64,000 nucleotides of DNA from Icerya purchasi. Taxonomy: Eukaryota; Arthropoda; Insecta; Hemiptera; Monophlebidae. The stretch is from contig CM077115.1 of NCBI GenBank assembly GCA_039619475.1, forward strand, positions 311,006,734 to 311,070,733. Reading direction: 5' to 3'. A program made the position numbers and the translations under genes. Numbering within the stretch: position 1 is the stretch's first letter; each line of letters opens with the position of its first letter. This document shows positions 23,363 to 34,500 of this stretch, piece after piece. The notes under the pieces were generated by a model, which worked only from the letters and a program-made list of their open reading frames with translations, searched no databases and was not told the origin of the DNA.

Positions 23363-23680
23363 ATGCCCGATAAACGAACATTCCCGGAGAAGATATAACT
23401 CATGGTTTGGCGCCGAGAGAATGGAAAATCATACAAGAAAATATGCGAGATGCTTCAAATGAAGGAGAGGTCGGTAAAATACATCGTCGAACGATTCAAA
23501 AGGGAAAATCGAACTGATCTTTGTAATAGGCCCGGTTATCCACGAATTTTCAATGCGCATGAAGAACGTCGAATTCTGAGGAAAGTGAATAAAAATCCAC
23601 ACCTAAGCTCTCCCAAATTAAGTTATCTCGGAACGTATTACTCATTATCTAGAGCATTCAGGGATGTACTTATTCTGTGA
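23363..23680 (+). pseudogene. Tc1/mariner-like transposase, N-terminal DNA-binding part only
   Basis: The frame starts at ATG 23363 (MPDKRTFPEK) and carries a TAA about 12 codons in. It continues VWRRENGKSYKKICEML, KERSVKYIVERFKRENRTD, RPGYPRIFNAHEERRILRKV and NKNPHLSSPKL. This is the paired helix-turn-helix of Tc1-like transposases, with the usual GRPR-like hinge and the NPhlSapKL end of the second helix-turn-helix. The DDE catalytic domain is missing: after PKL the sequence turns AT-rich and stops. Transposase family is clear, subfamily is not. Confidence 0.88.
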
Positions 23681-23692
23681 TTATAAAATGTA

Positions 23693-23920
23693 TTAATCCT
23701 GCTATAGAAGAAAGTGCAAACATTTTTGTGAGCTGTAAATTTGGGTTTTTTATTCTACGTTATCCTTTTTTATTTTCCTCTTCTTCTTCCTTTACTGTCT
23801 CTGTGTACGCATATTTCCTCATCATACCGCACTTTATCAAATACCCTTCGCAATTTTCTTACTACTTCTTTTAATGTGAAATTGATGAAAGTTCAAACAT
23901 TTTTGTGACTCACTGTAAAT
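23693..23920. repeat. Possible Tc1-like right end with duplicated terminal motif
   Basis: The motif AAAGT-CAAACATTTTTGTGA occurs twice in direct orientation, near 23711-23732 and 23889-23909. The second is followed by CTCACTGTA, a plausible Tc1-like terminus at a TA. No left terminal repeat was found, so the assignment is tentative. Confidence 0.4.
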
Positions 23921-23921
23921 A

Positions 23922-24011
23922 GAATAGTTTGTTATAACCTACAATCGTGTGGTGTGCGAACCAAGTAAGCATGGTTCGCACACCAACCGATTCGGTAATA
24001 ACAAACTATTC
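23922..24011. repeat. 90-bp palindromic element with two-step inverted repeats
   Basis: The outer arms GAATAGTTTGTTAT (23922-23935) and ATAACAAACTATTC (23998-24011) are perfect 14-bp inverted repeats. The inner arms GGTGTGCGAACCA (23951-23963) and TGGTTCGCACACC (23972-23984) are perfect 13-bp inverted repeats with an 8-nt loop. The unit could be a tiny MITE or an extruding hairpin. It directly abuts the candidate Tc1-like right end. Confidence 0.85.
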
Positions 24012-24404
24012 ATTTATATCACTGTTGGTGTATTCTGTAATTTTTGACAGCATAGGGGCCTGTTTTTTAAGCAAAACCATCTGAATACCTTTATTTTAAA
24101 GAGAGCTTTTTTTAGAAATTTATATTTTTGTAATTCATATTTAACTTTTATATTTTTTTTTTTTTATTTAAACTGAGTAAATATAGTTTGTTTTTTAAAA
24201 TTTTTGCGTATTACGTATTTATTATATCCGTCCATTTAAGCCAATATTATGTTCATTGCGTTATGTGCACCGTTACCTTTTTTGCCGTAGAGGAAATGAC
24301 TTCCTTTAAATTAAAAAGCCACTGAATGTAAAATTAATAATAATTATAGAAATAACAAATAAAGTGCTTTCTACACACTGATTTATTTATGCTTATAAAT
24401 GGTA

Positions 24405-25440
24405 TTCCACCACAAAGGAACGGCTATTTTTATTGGGAGATTTCAATACCAGCGTAAGGAATGATACACAAGTAGGGCCTCACACACGTGATAGGCAAGC
24501 AAGTAGGATAAAAATAATGTTTTATCCTACTCAAGCATGGGGTAAAAGGAACCGATATTAACGGAGATCTACTCTCTCAGCATTGTATAATAAATCTCGA
24601 TTTGACAATAACCAAACGCTGTTCGAATTTAAATCCATATACAAAGGAATGTGGATGCACCGAAGGTCAAAACATTATCACATGATAGATATCGTCACTG
24701 TGCGGCGGGAACATTCCAAAGAAGTACACTTTACCATGGCAACGAGAGGAACTGAGTGTTCCATACCAACCGTAGGCTTGTAAGGATCCATCAAGAGATG
24801 TCGACTATGTGCTAAAAGATACACGAAATTGAAAAGACTGCCTGTTTTGCATCTGTCGTTGCAGAATTTCAGGAAGCAGCAGCCATAATTTCAATCTGTA
24901 AGAACAAATGAGATCGAAGCGACTGTAATAATTACAAGAGAACCACCTCATTGATCGGTAAATTATTCTCTAGGGTAATGTTAAATCGGATTGCTCTAGT
25001 TCTCGACAGTATTTCACCTGAGACATAGAACTGAGTCGCGGAACGATAAATTCTACACATTCGCATTAAGACCACTATAGGAAAAATCCCGTGAACAAAA
25101 TACGGACTTCTTACCTCTAATGAAATGTATCAACAAAGGTCAGCGAAAGTTTGTAAAAATCTTAACGCCGCTTCATGATGAAAAAACAGTAATCTATGAA
25201 GATTGTAGGACTGAATCTTTCAGAGAGGTAACAACTGCGGTGTAAAGGAGCCGTTGTAGCTGCATCACTATTTTCGGTGTATATATGCTTTTTGTGTACT
25301 TTGTTACGTTTAAAAGCAGATTTGATGGCAGATTTTTCAATACTTAGAGATTCAAAGTCCGTATAAAATGTTTCATAGTGGAATTTTTCGACTTCCAACA
25401 CGCAGACGAACGGCTGTCGTGGTGGCGCACATCTTCTAAG
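24405..25440 (+). pseudogene. LINE Beta endonuclease and RT remnants
   Basis: RLFLLGDFNTSVRNDTQV (from about 24417) carries the catalytic GDFN. Next come NNQTLFEFKSIYKGMWMHRR and SKHYHMIDIVTVRREHSK, then MATRGTECS, ending in a stop at 24781. These match the family pattern itNTlF..k...kTWMHPRSKHWHliDYViVRrrD followed by TRAMRGAEC. Downstream, RT traces remain in broken frames: GKLFSRVMLNRIALVL near 24957-25005 and AASLFSVYICFL near 25260-25295 (family: LaPtLFsiy). Many stops; not functional. Confidence 0.8.
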
Positions 25441-25468
25441 GGCTAGAAAAATGCTATAGGTGTGCCAA

Positions 25469-25476
25469 TAAGGCTA
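25469..25476 (+). repeat. 8-bp target-site duplication, left copy
   Basis: TAAGGCTA is repeated exactly at 25825-25832 around the MITE. Confidence 0.8.
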
Positions 25477-25824
25477 AACTCACACGAATAACCACTTTTT
25501 GACCACAATTTTGTGTTTGTGCTGCTGTGGTTATACTGTGGTCGGAACTCGAAATCAACAACACAACCACGGCGTTGAGTGGTTAGAAAGTGGCTGGTGA
25601 GTGGCTTAATATGTGTTGAACTCGACCACCGACAACCACTTTTTTGTGGCTGATACCAGAACCGTACGTTGCGACTGCTGTTAGAACTGATGCCAAGAAG
25701 TGGTCCGTCCGAGTAGTATTGCGTTTTCCCCATCATTTCTATGTTCCAAATAGTATTACCCACGACTGAGACTACTATTTTGTGGTTCTGTTGTGGTCGA
25801 AAAATGGTCTGTGTCAGTTAAAAC
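25477..25824. mobile_element. hAT-like MITE, 348 bp, inserted in LINE Beta
   Basis: It is flanked by TAAGGCTA on both sides. The left end AACTCACACG...CTTTTTGACCACAA is an imperfect inverted match to the right end (reverse complement AACTGACACAGACCATTTTTCGACCACAA, read in two pieces). The interior is rich in the words GTGGTT and AACCAC in both orientations, so it would fold extensively. It has no coding capacity: the minus-strand frame 25443-25763 has no domain. The 8-bp duplication suggests a hAT-superfamily source. Confidence 0.72.
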
Positions 25825-25832
25825 TAAGGCTA
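25825..25832 (+). repeat. 8-bp target-site duplication, right copy
   Basis: TAAGGCTA is identical to 25469-25476. Confidence 0.8.
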
Positions 25833-26737
25833 TACAAACGATTTGGCTTATTCACTTATGCGAATAAAAGGAAAATGTTGGTACAACTTTCACGAAAAAC
25901 ACGCAGAATGAAGCTGCTTTAAAAATAGACAATGTGCCGGTAGAACTCGTGGGAAATTTCAAGTACCACGGGATAACCCTCGTTAAGTCACAAGAGATAT
26001 CCACCTAGGCAATGAAGTTCAGAGCAGAATAAACGGGAGAGTGTTTAGAAATAAGCCACGTCTTCATAGATACCAAGTTAATTGCCGATAAATCCGAATT
26101 ATTAACGACATTATTGTATGGTTCAGAAACACGTGGGTACCATGCAAGAGACAGATACGGCAACATTAGAACATTTCCATCAGAGGCCTTTACGAAGAAT
26201 TTTACATATACGTTGGTAGAACCGAATATCGAATAGGACTCTGCTGCAACCAGCTAACGTGTCGTCGATTCAGCTGTTGTTTTACAGAAATAACTTGTGA
26301 TGGTCCGAATATGTAGCAAGGATGAACAATACCAAACTTTCCAAACGAATGTTTTTTTGTTTGTTTTTTTTTCTTTTTTGATCAAATGGTGTTGGAAAAT
26401 AGACAAATCAAACGTCCTTTCTGCAGATACGACTCATGCTCACCGAATACGATATATAGCTTGACATCTGGGAAGAGTTGGCTCAAGATTTTCGAAATGT
26501 TAGGGTATGGCCTTATAACCGTAGAACGAAAGGCGCAATGAAAAAGAATAGGCAAAAACGTTTGCATGACACTAAAGGAGAATGCAACTTGGAGACGACG
26601 ATGTTTACATATGTCACGAGCGTGAGATGCGACGCCAAAATTGGACTTATCAGCCATCTTAGGACATATAACTAACGGTGCTCCACACTCGATGACGAGT
26701 GGGCTCGTGATGATGATGATGATGATGATGATGATAG
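25833..26737 (+). pseudogene. LINE Beta C-terminal region and 3' end
   Basis: ALKIDNVPVELVGNFKYHGI (about 25916-25975) fits the post-catalytic block I.g..le.V..FtYLGs. Next come TLLYGSET (about 26108-26131) and, in another frame, LEHFHQRPLRRILHIRWYRTE (about 26168-26230). A WSEYVARMNNTKLSKR remnant near 26300-26350 fits W.GHV.RM...RLPK. The last open frame (26478-26675) ends AKIGLISHLRTYN, a zinc-finger-like C-terminus normally of the form C..C...RIGLISHLRTH. The copy is decayed by frameshifts. Confidence 0.8.
26708..26735. repeat. (TGA)n/(GAT)n tract
   Basis: About nine trinucleotide units at the 3' end of LINE Beta, probably the tail of the element. Confidence 0.9.
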
Positions 26738-27065
26738 CATGTATGTATAGGCGGCGTGTGTTGTGAACAGAAATTTTCGAAATAGTACAGTTATTTCTCT
26801 TCCTTAATTGTTTGATGTACGCGAGATTGGTTCTTGGAACTTACATAACCATGTAAACGCGTACAATTTTGTTGGGAAAATAAAGCAATGTTCTAAATAT
26901 AGAAAACATTATTATATTACAAGGTTACCGTGATCTGCATCGCGGAAATAATACTTGTCAAGCGGTCATTGTAAAGTAAATATAGCCTAACTTTCATTAA
27001 TTTATTGTCTCATTAAAAAAGTAATCGAAAAAAATTAATCTCAGTTCTTGCTTAACTAATCGAAC

Positions 27066-27165
27066 TTTTTTTTTTTTTTTTTTTTATTTATTATTTTTTT
27101 ATAGGTTTCTAACGAGGACATTAACCCAAGAAATGGAAAGAAGGAGAAAATAAAGTGTTACGCAG
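27066..27165 (-). mobile_element. LINE Alpha 3'-end fragment (minus strand)
   Basis: On the minus strand the sequence reads CTTCTTTCCATTTCTTGGGTTAATGTCC and then, about 20 bp later, runs into a long A-run (the T-run at 27067-27086 on plus). The GGGTTAATGTCC word before the tail is shared with other Alpha 3' ends (59236, 30017, 37280). No coding part remains. Confidence 0.5.
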
Positions 27166-27699
27166 CTGACTTATTGTGATTTTTTAAAAGGTACTTTTTT
27201 TTTTTTTTTTTTTTGTTTTTTCGTTTATAATTTGACGAGCGACAAAGGCTCACGGGGAATATCTGCACCAAAGCACACAAACAGCTTCATGATTAAGTCA
27301 CGATGAATTTTTTTTCGAAAATTTTTCTTTCTTCCTTTTTTAACTGTTTTTTAATCTCTTCGACAACCAAGTTGTTATGACATCATCATTTTTACGTGTT
27401 GTTTCCTTTTCTGTTTATTTATTTATTTAATTATTCTTTTTCATATCGTTCGTAGGTCAAAAGTTACACGTTCTTCACAATTATTACTTACAAAAGGAAA
27501 CGTACAATATGGATCTGCGCGCAAAGAAGGAAAATGACTTGGAGTAATTTGGAAAAACGCGAAATTAAATCTGATGGAAGATGGTATCGAGAAAATACAG
27601 ACGTAATTAAGACGTGGCTAACAATCGTTTATTTTTAGGAACTTCGATTAATTTGGGAAAACAGAAATTCGTGCAACTTTTCTTTTGATGAAGAAAAAT

Positions 27700-28330
27700 A
27701 ATTACATAAATTGTTTCTTCACGGAATTTCTATATTCCCTAGCGTCGTGTTCCGGAAAATTATTTGAAAGTACGCTCTCAACAAGCGTCTCGTTTTGCAG
27801 TTTTATTTCAACTCATTTTGTGTGTGGCTTTCGTCTAAGTTTAGGTTCTCAACTCAATTTATTTTTGGTCATGTCAGAACAATCTTTTTCTTCATTACAC
27901 CGGTTTATTTTTCCTTCAAAATCCTCTTGCACGGTTTTTTACCTTCGACCGTATAATTCGGAAATAATCCACGTTTCTTTAAATTCAACAAAATCCCTTG
28001 CAAAGATCTCCTATCTCGGTGTATTCTCCTTAACAGTCGTTTGTCTTTCTACGAACATGTTAATTTTATCTGCACGTTTGCTCTTTAAAGACTGAATCTA
28101 CTTAAATCTTCCTAAACGTCTTCCGAGCTTATCTCTTCTTACCTTTCTACTCTTTGCAAAACTGCCGTTTTACTTCTAAGAAAATTCCTATTTCATCGTA
28201 TACTTCTTTTCACCTGACTTCTCTTTCACTTCATATTATAATCTTCTTTATTTTTCTTTTAATTTTTTCCACCTTTCCCATCCTCCAAAATTTTCCATCT
28301 CGTTTTTATTTCCAAATCTGAGAAGAGATT
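27700..28330 (+). pseudogene. LINE Alpha-like RT fragment with internal deletion
   Basis: One open frame (27685-28095) encodes SLASCSGKLFE and GFRLSLGSQLNLFLV, matching RT fingers SLASC.rKLFE ... GFR.G.G...... It then passes directly to PSKSSCTVF, NSEIIHVSLN and ISYLGVFSL. That block normally lies after the catalytic YADD box (Kss.viF ... v.Ln.....v.YLGv.l). Motif A and YADD are missing, so the palm appears deleted as in the 5317 copy, at a different position. Beyond 28095 degraded LINE-like sequence continues to about 28330. Confidence 0.65.
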
Positions 28331-28339
28331 GACGCGGGA

Positions 28340-29195
28340 TTCTCACAATACTATCAGGTTACTATTTCCCTTGTTACATAAAGATGTTGAACATTAAATT
28401 TATATACATCTTTATACTTATAAATATTATATATATATATATATTATTGTAATAAAACCTAATAAATAATTTGTTGCGGTTTTCTAAAGGCCGCTGTAGC
28501 CTTATCATCCACAAATACTAATTACGTTACAAATGGTCTTTATTTATTTTTTATTATTATTTTCATTACATTTAAGTCATCATCTCTCTCTCCCTTAACA
28601 TCAGTGGACGTCATTGTCCTTTGAAGGCTAGATCGTGTTTAATTTTTACGTTTAGTAGGATGTAAGTATTCGTAATTTATTACACTAATGTTACATAGTA
28701 ATGTTTCCGGATACTTCGTAAATACTTATGGACACGATATTCTTATAATTACAACGAAATGTGACTGTACCGTCCCCCAGCTAGGGGTTTATTGATTATC
28801 GAATATCTTTTTTAAAAATAGAAAACGAAAGGAAAACGGGAAACTTACACATACGCATCTTTATGATAACGCGCTAATTAATAGTCACCTGGAAGAATCG
28901 CTACCTATCTTCCACAAGATCATAGCTGAATTAAAACACAGTCGAGCATGATTTATTACCTCTAAATCATTAGGTTGATATAAAGTATTATTTCTTTTAT
29001 ATTTACATATTATGTTATTATTTATCTAGTTTATAGATTGCTATAAATTATTAAGTGACTTGGAATAAATACATTTATTCATTTGCTGAGTACTTACCAA
29101 AAAATAAAAAAAAAATTAATATAATTAGACACATTTATTTTTTGTTATACTCTGTCGTAAGGCCAGTTTTACAGGTTGTTCGAGGGAGCCCAATA
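28340..29195. other. AT-rich stretch without a recognisable gene
   Basis: An (AT)n tract lies near 28425-28445. No coding or repeat-family signal was recognised. Confidence 0.5.
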
Positions 29196-29199
29196 AAGT

Positions 29200-29522
29200 T
29201 AGGGACTCTTTCATATTCCAAGACATCAATGTTTCTGAACTTTTCCGTCTTTCTATACTACCTTTACGTCTGAACTAACGGCTATTCTGTCGTTCTCTTT
29301 TCGCCGAACGTGCTATTCTGTATTTTAATTTGTTGTCTCTTGAACTTCCTAATCCTTATTGCACCTCCTTCATCGTCTCTTTACTCTCGCTGGCTCAATT
29401 ATCCCCGGTTTTAGCTCTTTTGCTCTGTCAGTTTCTAGCCGGTTCGCTATCTGACTGTTTCTAAACCTTTCGAGACGGATGTTACGTGTCGACGTGTCTA
29501 AAAAAAAAAAAAAAAAAAAATT
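29200..29522 (+). pseudogene. LINE Alpha C-terminal and 3'-end fragment
   Basis: In one plus-strand frame from about 29307 it reads ERAILYFNLLSLELPNPYCTSF, then LALLLCQFLAGSLSDCF. This lines up with ERSFLYAQLLVLGLATPFNATYIL and LLLSFVFSISDR of the large Alpha copy. A short UTR and a 22-base A-run (29500-29521) follow. No target duplication was identified. Confidence 0.78.
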
Positions 29523-30004
29523 TAATTTAAGAGTGGCTCTAATACGTAAAGGAGTTTGAAATGAATGTTTAACACCGATCCGAAAAAGAAAAAAAAAAAA
29601 ATTGCAGGGAGTCGAGAACAATAATAATCTTGATTATTTTAAAGGTATGACTAAGGAGCCTAGTTTACGTATATGTTGATACGGGTTTTTTTTTATTTTT
29701 TTTATTTTTATTTTTTTTTTGATACCTTTAGAATGCATTTCTTTAATTTTATTTCTGTTTTCACAGAGAGTGCTGAAGTTAGGCGACCACTTGTTGTTAA
29801 AGATAGATGCGTCTTTATTATTCGAAACATAACTGCTGAAAAGTTTAAATTGCCTCTCGAAGTATCGTCCATTTTTAAACTGTTCATAGATAAGACCGTT
29901 TGACCAGGGAAATCAGCCATCGTCGTATAGTTGGTTAAGCAGTGGTGTTTCGTTTGGGTAGAATCCGGTTACCGCGCGTTGAAAATATTCAAAAATTTCA
30001 CCTA

Positions 30005-30058
30005 CTACTACTCTGGGTTAATGTCCATAGTTTATGCCTCCTCGCAAAAAAAAAAGAA
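30005..30058 (+). mobile_element. Possible LINE Alpha 3'-terminal fragment
   Basis: CTGGGTTAATGTCC, then TATGCCTCCTCGC and an A-rich run, resembles the Alpha 3' end (TTGGGTAAATGTCC, then GGCGTGCCC and A-run). The fragment is too short for certainty. Confidence 0.4.
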
Positions 30059-30547
30059 GAGTTTGTTCTATTTTTAGAATCAAGTTTATTGATAGTTCTT
30101 GGAGATTGGGCATTTGCAAAGATCGTCTCTTTTCATCTATGACACCAAAGAGATTAATATTTTTTAACACATTAAGACAAGTTTTGTTGTGTTCTAAGCC
30201 ACCGCAGCGTTCGTTTTAATTTTATTTTTAGATACTGCGGTAGAATTTCATTTCCTTACATTCTCTCTGACGATTTGAAAGATATCACTGGACAAGGCGG
30301 AGAGCGCAATAACCTCAATTGTGGTAAATTATATTTCTACATATTGTACTTTTTTCTTTAATATTTTCATCATATTAAATTCCTTCGACGATTTTTTATA
30401 ATTTAATTCGTTCCTTCGTTATTAGCCCATCTCTAGACGGCCGTTTAGGTCATTCTAGAATTGCTTTCAGCTTTTTTGTAATTGTCCCCTCATACTTCTC
30501 TTAGGGTATTAGTATCATTTAGTTTTTAAATGTGATGGGAATTAGTC

Positions 30548-30556
30548 GCTGCAGAG
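30548..30556 (+). repeat. 9-bp target-site duplication of LT-1, left copy
   Basis: GCTGCAGAG is repeated exactly at 37090-37098. Confidence 0.88.
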
Positions 30557-31583
30557 GGGGACCGCTCTTTCGGGCGCGATCGATCGGGCGCAGACTCTAT
30601 CGGGCGCAGCCTCTTTCGGGCGCAGGCGAACTCAGACCTTTTACAGACCACCTACGGTGATTTTCAGGTATCATCCGTTAAACGTTGTCATCTGTGTTAG
30701 TGAGAAACACGAGTTACCAAATACAGCTATCAGAAATTCCGTCCAAAAAATACCGTTCTTCGTTAGCGATTTAGTTTTTCCGCGCGTACAGCATGTTATA
30801 TATGCATATATAATCACAAAACACATATTTTACATGATTTTATTTGGTTATTCGCTTTTTTTGAATATTTTCAATTTTTTTTTGAAATTACGACTTCAGC
30901 GTGAAATACTCATAAACAGATTTTCGCGATGTAAATTTAAGAGTTCTGTTAGCAATGGTGACACGAAACGGACGAAAATTATTATTATTAATAATCGGTC
31001 AAATGCATTGTCGGTTTTCTTCGTTTTTTGTGTTTTTTTTGCTTATGTATAGTCAACCGTATTTAAAAAATTAAAAACTATCAACTCTACGCCATTTAAA
31101 GGGTAACATAACTGGATTGAATTTGCTTCTGATACATATTCCTTATATTATCTTTCTTTTTTATTCGTATCTAACAAGTTTCTTTGGGGATACGTTTATT
31201 GAAGTTTTTTCTGTTATTTACAATTTTAATTATATATTTAATTCCTTGACGAATCAACCCTGGTTTCAAAAATATATCGAAAAAAACAAACAAAGGCGCA
31301 AAAATTTTTAAACATAAACACATTTATGTTAATACTGGGCGAGAAATGAATACGATATTTCAAATTAAAAATTAAATATCTTTGTTTTGAATTTAATATT
31401 ATGTAAATGTAAATTATGGTAATCTTTAAATTAACTCACAGAATGTTCAGTACATGAAACATCCTGCCCGGCTAACCTCTTTTTTTTTTTTCTTTTAGTT
31501 CGTTTAGAAAAATTTTAAATCTTCAAAACACTGAACTAATATTATTTTCGTAAAAATTTTAATAAAGCCAATAAGGAAGAAGC
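30557..31583 (+). repeat. LT-1 left terminal inverted repeat
   Basis: This is a 1027-bp arm. It starts with GC-rich TCGGGCGC subrepeats spaced 14-16 bp, then passes into AT-rich DNA. Shared blocks with the right arm include AGACCACCTACGGTGATTTT, AACGTTGTCATCTGTGTTAG, GTTAATACTGGGCGAGAAAT and CATCCTGCCCGGCTAACCTC. Open frames inside (30657-31052, 31117-31311) are matched only by repeat DNA in the other arm and show no domain. Confidence 0.9.
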
Positions 31584-34500
31584 TTTTCTTGTTTTGTTTA
31601 ATAATGAAGCGAGCGGCTCATAAAAAAATAATAATAATTAGAAAAATCGACTCGAAAATACTTGATGCGTGTTTTGTAGGGAAAAACGAAAAAGTAAAGA
31701 AGTAAGTTGAGAAACAGAAGCGATTAATTAATTTTCTACTGTGAAATAGTTTTTAATAAAAAAAGGAAAAGAACCGTCAATGGCTACAACCACTTTGTAA
31801 TTAACACGTTTGTTAGTTACAAAACGCGTTTTAACCGAATTTTTTTTTCTAGAATTTCGTTTTTTTACTAACTTATCACACTAAATTGCAATAATACTTT
31901 CTAAATATTGTCAGTTCAGATAGGTTGGATTTGAGTAACACAAAGCTTTAAAAGGAATAATTTGCAGGTATTCATTATTCGAATCATCGTTCTATTAATT
32001 TACATTAAATATTTATAATAGTAACTTTTTTGACTTCTGTTTCTCATCATATCGGCTTTCTTTACTAAAGGTTTTTTTGGTTTTATTTTGAAAAAAAAAA
32101 AAATTCTTTAGTGACGGTAGTGAATAATATGGAAGAAGCTGTATTTAGTTCTCTATATCTGCTTATTGGTAATGACCGCAAAACATAACTGAGAATTACC
32201 TTTTTCGACCTCAGTCTTATTTATTTATTTGGACACATCAATCAAGGTCCTTTACCCGGTTTGCATTTCGATACTTATGATATGTTGTTGCAAATAATAA
32301 ATTATCCGTACGCTTGCTTGTTTTCTTTTTGTATTTGCTGAACAGAAAAGTCGCGTTGAGGCAAAATGTGATCAAACAATAAATGAGTAATTGTTAAAAT
32401 GAGCACGATCGCCTATTTGTTTTTATATAGTTATTTCATTAATTTATTCAGAATGATTTGTCAGTTAGCCTTAGTATATTTGCTTTTATTTTTGTTCGAA
32501 TCCTTTAGGTTGCTTTTTCAGATTTAACCTCAGTTGGCCTAAAAGTAAAACGCACAGAAAGAAAAAAATATTTAATATTTATGAAAAAATGAACTTGCTC
32601 CTGCGTGCATATTTTGTAGTAAACGAAAACATAAAATGTCGCATGAAGTAGGCATGAAAGAGAGAAGAGGATAAATTTTGAACATATTTATAAGAAAAAT
32701 AATATTCTAGTCCGCCGTTTTTTTTTGTTTCTTTTTTTCACATACGGCTTAAACACAACTGTGCCGATATCAAGCTGAGCCTGTTAAATTAGCTTACAGC
32801 ATACTACACAAATTACAATGTTTGGTCGTTTAGTAATAACTGAAATTTTCAAAAACCACAAAAATTGCAACAATATCCTCATTATTCTTCGATAAGGAAT
32901 CAATCTTTCTTATATGAAATGGATACAGTTTTATTTAATAAATAGGTATTTTCTGTAACACGCATAAACAATATTTAAGTTACCAACAATTTGAAACCTA
33001 TAGTATGTATTGCGATAAAACTGTCGCAAAAAAATTATCCCCTCTTTCCACAGGAATGATAATTTCTCAAACCATATATACAAGGTACAACCAGTGTTCA
33101 TACAGCTGGTCGAATTAGAAATTATGTTTTTCCTCTTTCACGTTTTCCCAACAAAATAAGAGTTTGCAATTATAATATAATAATAATAGCATTAATTACA
33201 AATATAGAAATAAACGATTTCGAAATCTTACATATACACCTAAGTAATAATAATAATAATACCTATAATACATGCAAAACACTAAAGTTAACTAATTACA
33301 TTATGTGCTACACCACGAAGATAATCTTCAAGCTGAAGCTCATTATAATTTGTTGCGACTTTCAACAAACGTTTGTCGCAATCGACATATTTCTTTTTTT
33401 TACTCGGTTACTTTTATCAATAAGACTATGTTTTCTTCATTTTGTTGATATTATATCACGTTCACAGACGAATGACAAAAACTATTATGTGTCAACATCC
33501 TTTGCGGCATTCTTTTTTTTTCGGAACAGAAAAGTAAAAATAACAATAATGGCAAGTTTTACACGCATTCATTGTACATTTTGTTATGTTCTTCTGTTAG
33601 GAAAATTAACCATTTTCTTAGAAATTAAAAACCGAATAGCCAATCGTACAGGTTATGAACAATGCAGGTAAATAAATTTCACCCTATTCAGGATTTGGTA
33701 AAATAAACTGAAGCACTACACTTATTTACAGAAAACAGTTTCATTCGTTAATTCTCCGTACTACGGTTATTATTAAGAATAGTCTATTCGAAAATTATTC
33801 TAGTAATTCTTCTTCCGCCGAAATAATAGCAACTGCTTTACAATAAACCTATAGTTGATTCTAAGAAAAATGTACGATTTTTTCCATGACGATTTTATCA
33901 CTTTTTGTTCTTCTTTTAGTCCTACAGATTCGCATATTGTAAAATATTCGAGATCCTATTCATTACCTCTTTTCAATCACTCGCAGGAAATCCCCCATGG
34001 TGAGAACTGAACCGACAAAAAAAAATTGACGTCCGTTTGAGAAACATGAGTAGTTTACAATATATCCATAAAATTATTTTCCGTATATATGTTTTTAGTG
34101 CTGTTGTATTTTTTCGGAATACTCACTGGCGATCAATATTTTCTAAAATAATTACATATAACGGTTATAAAACAAATATATACTTTTAAGAATGTCAAAT
34201 AGTTGTTTAAAAATCGGAAAATTGTTGTTACTTAATTATGTTAATTTTATTACTAAATGAGCTGCTTTATTGATGTTTTTGCATGGTTTAAAAATGAATT
34301 CTGGTTTATGTAGGTCATATTTCACAGTAATAAGAAAAACAGATTCCAAGTAATTAATCCGTGTTACATAACGTGCAGAATTAAATATCTAGCTCTAAAA
34401 TATTTATTTTTCAGGTAATTAGATTTTAGAAAAAAAAAATAAATAAAAAATAAAATAAAATATAATTTTATCGCAAATACAGCAAAGCAGTTGAGCCATA

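Larger units (their letters stand above)
24405..26737 (+). mobile_element. LINE family Beta, 5'-truncated, interrupted by a MITE, (GAT)n tail
   Basis: Pieces occur in LINE order on the plus strand: endonuclease C-terminal half, RT fragments, RT C-terminal domain, a final SHLRT motif, and a (TGA/GAT)n tail (26708-26735). A 348-bp MITE with an 8-bp duplication interrupts it (25477-25824). This architecture, ending in a GLISHLRT-type motif and a trinucleotide tail, is common to one group of animal LINEs; I do not assign a clade. Confidence 0.8.

Noticed and set aside
25443..25763. 106-codon minus-strand frame
   Set aside because: It lies in the MITE and is produced by its repeated GTGGTT words.
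29929..29966. Possible tRNA-like promoter (TAGTTGGTTAAG and GGGTAGAATCC)
   Set aside because: The B-box-like stretch has two mismatches, spacing to the A-box-like word is short, and no cloverleaf could be drawn.
30657..31311. Open frames of 131 and 64 codons
   Set aside because: They lie wholly within the LT-1 terminal inverted repeat and are not preserved in the other arm; repeat DNA, not genes.
33303..33671. 122-codon frame in the LT-1 interior as a possible transposase
   Set aside because: Hydrophobic and Phe/Leu-rich with no DDE, zinc-finger or FLYWCH pattern.
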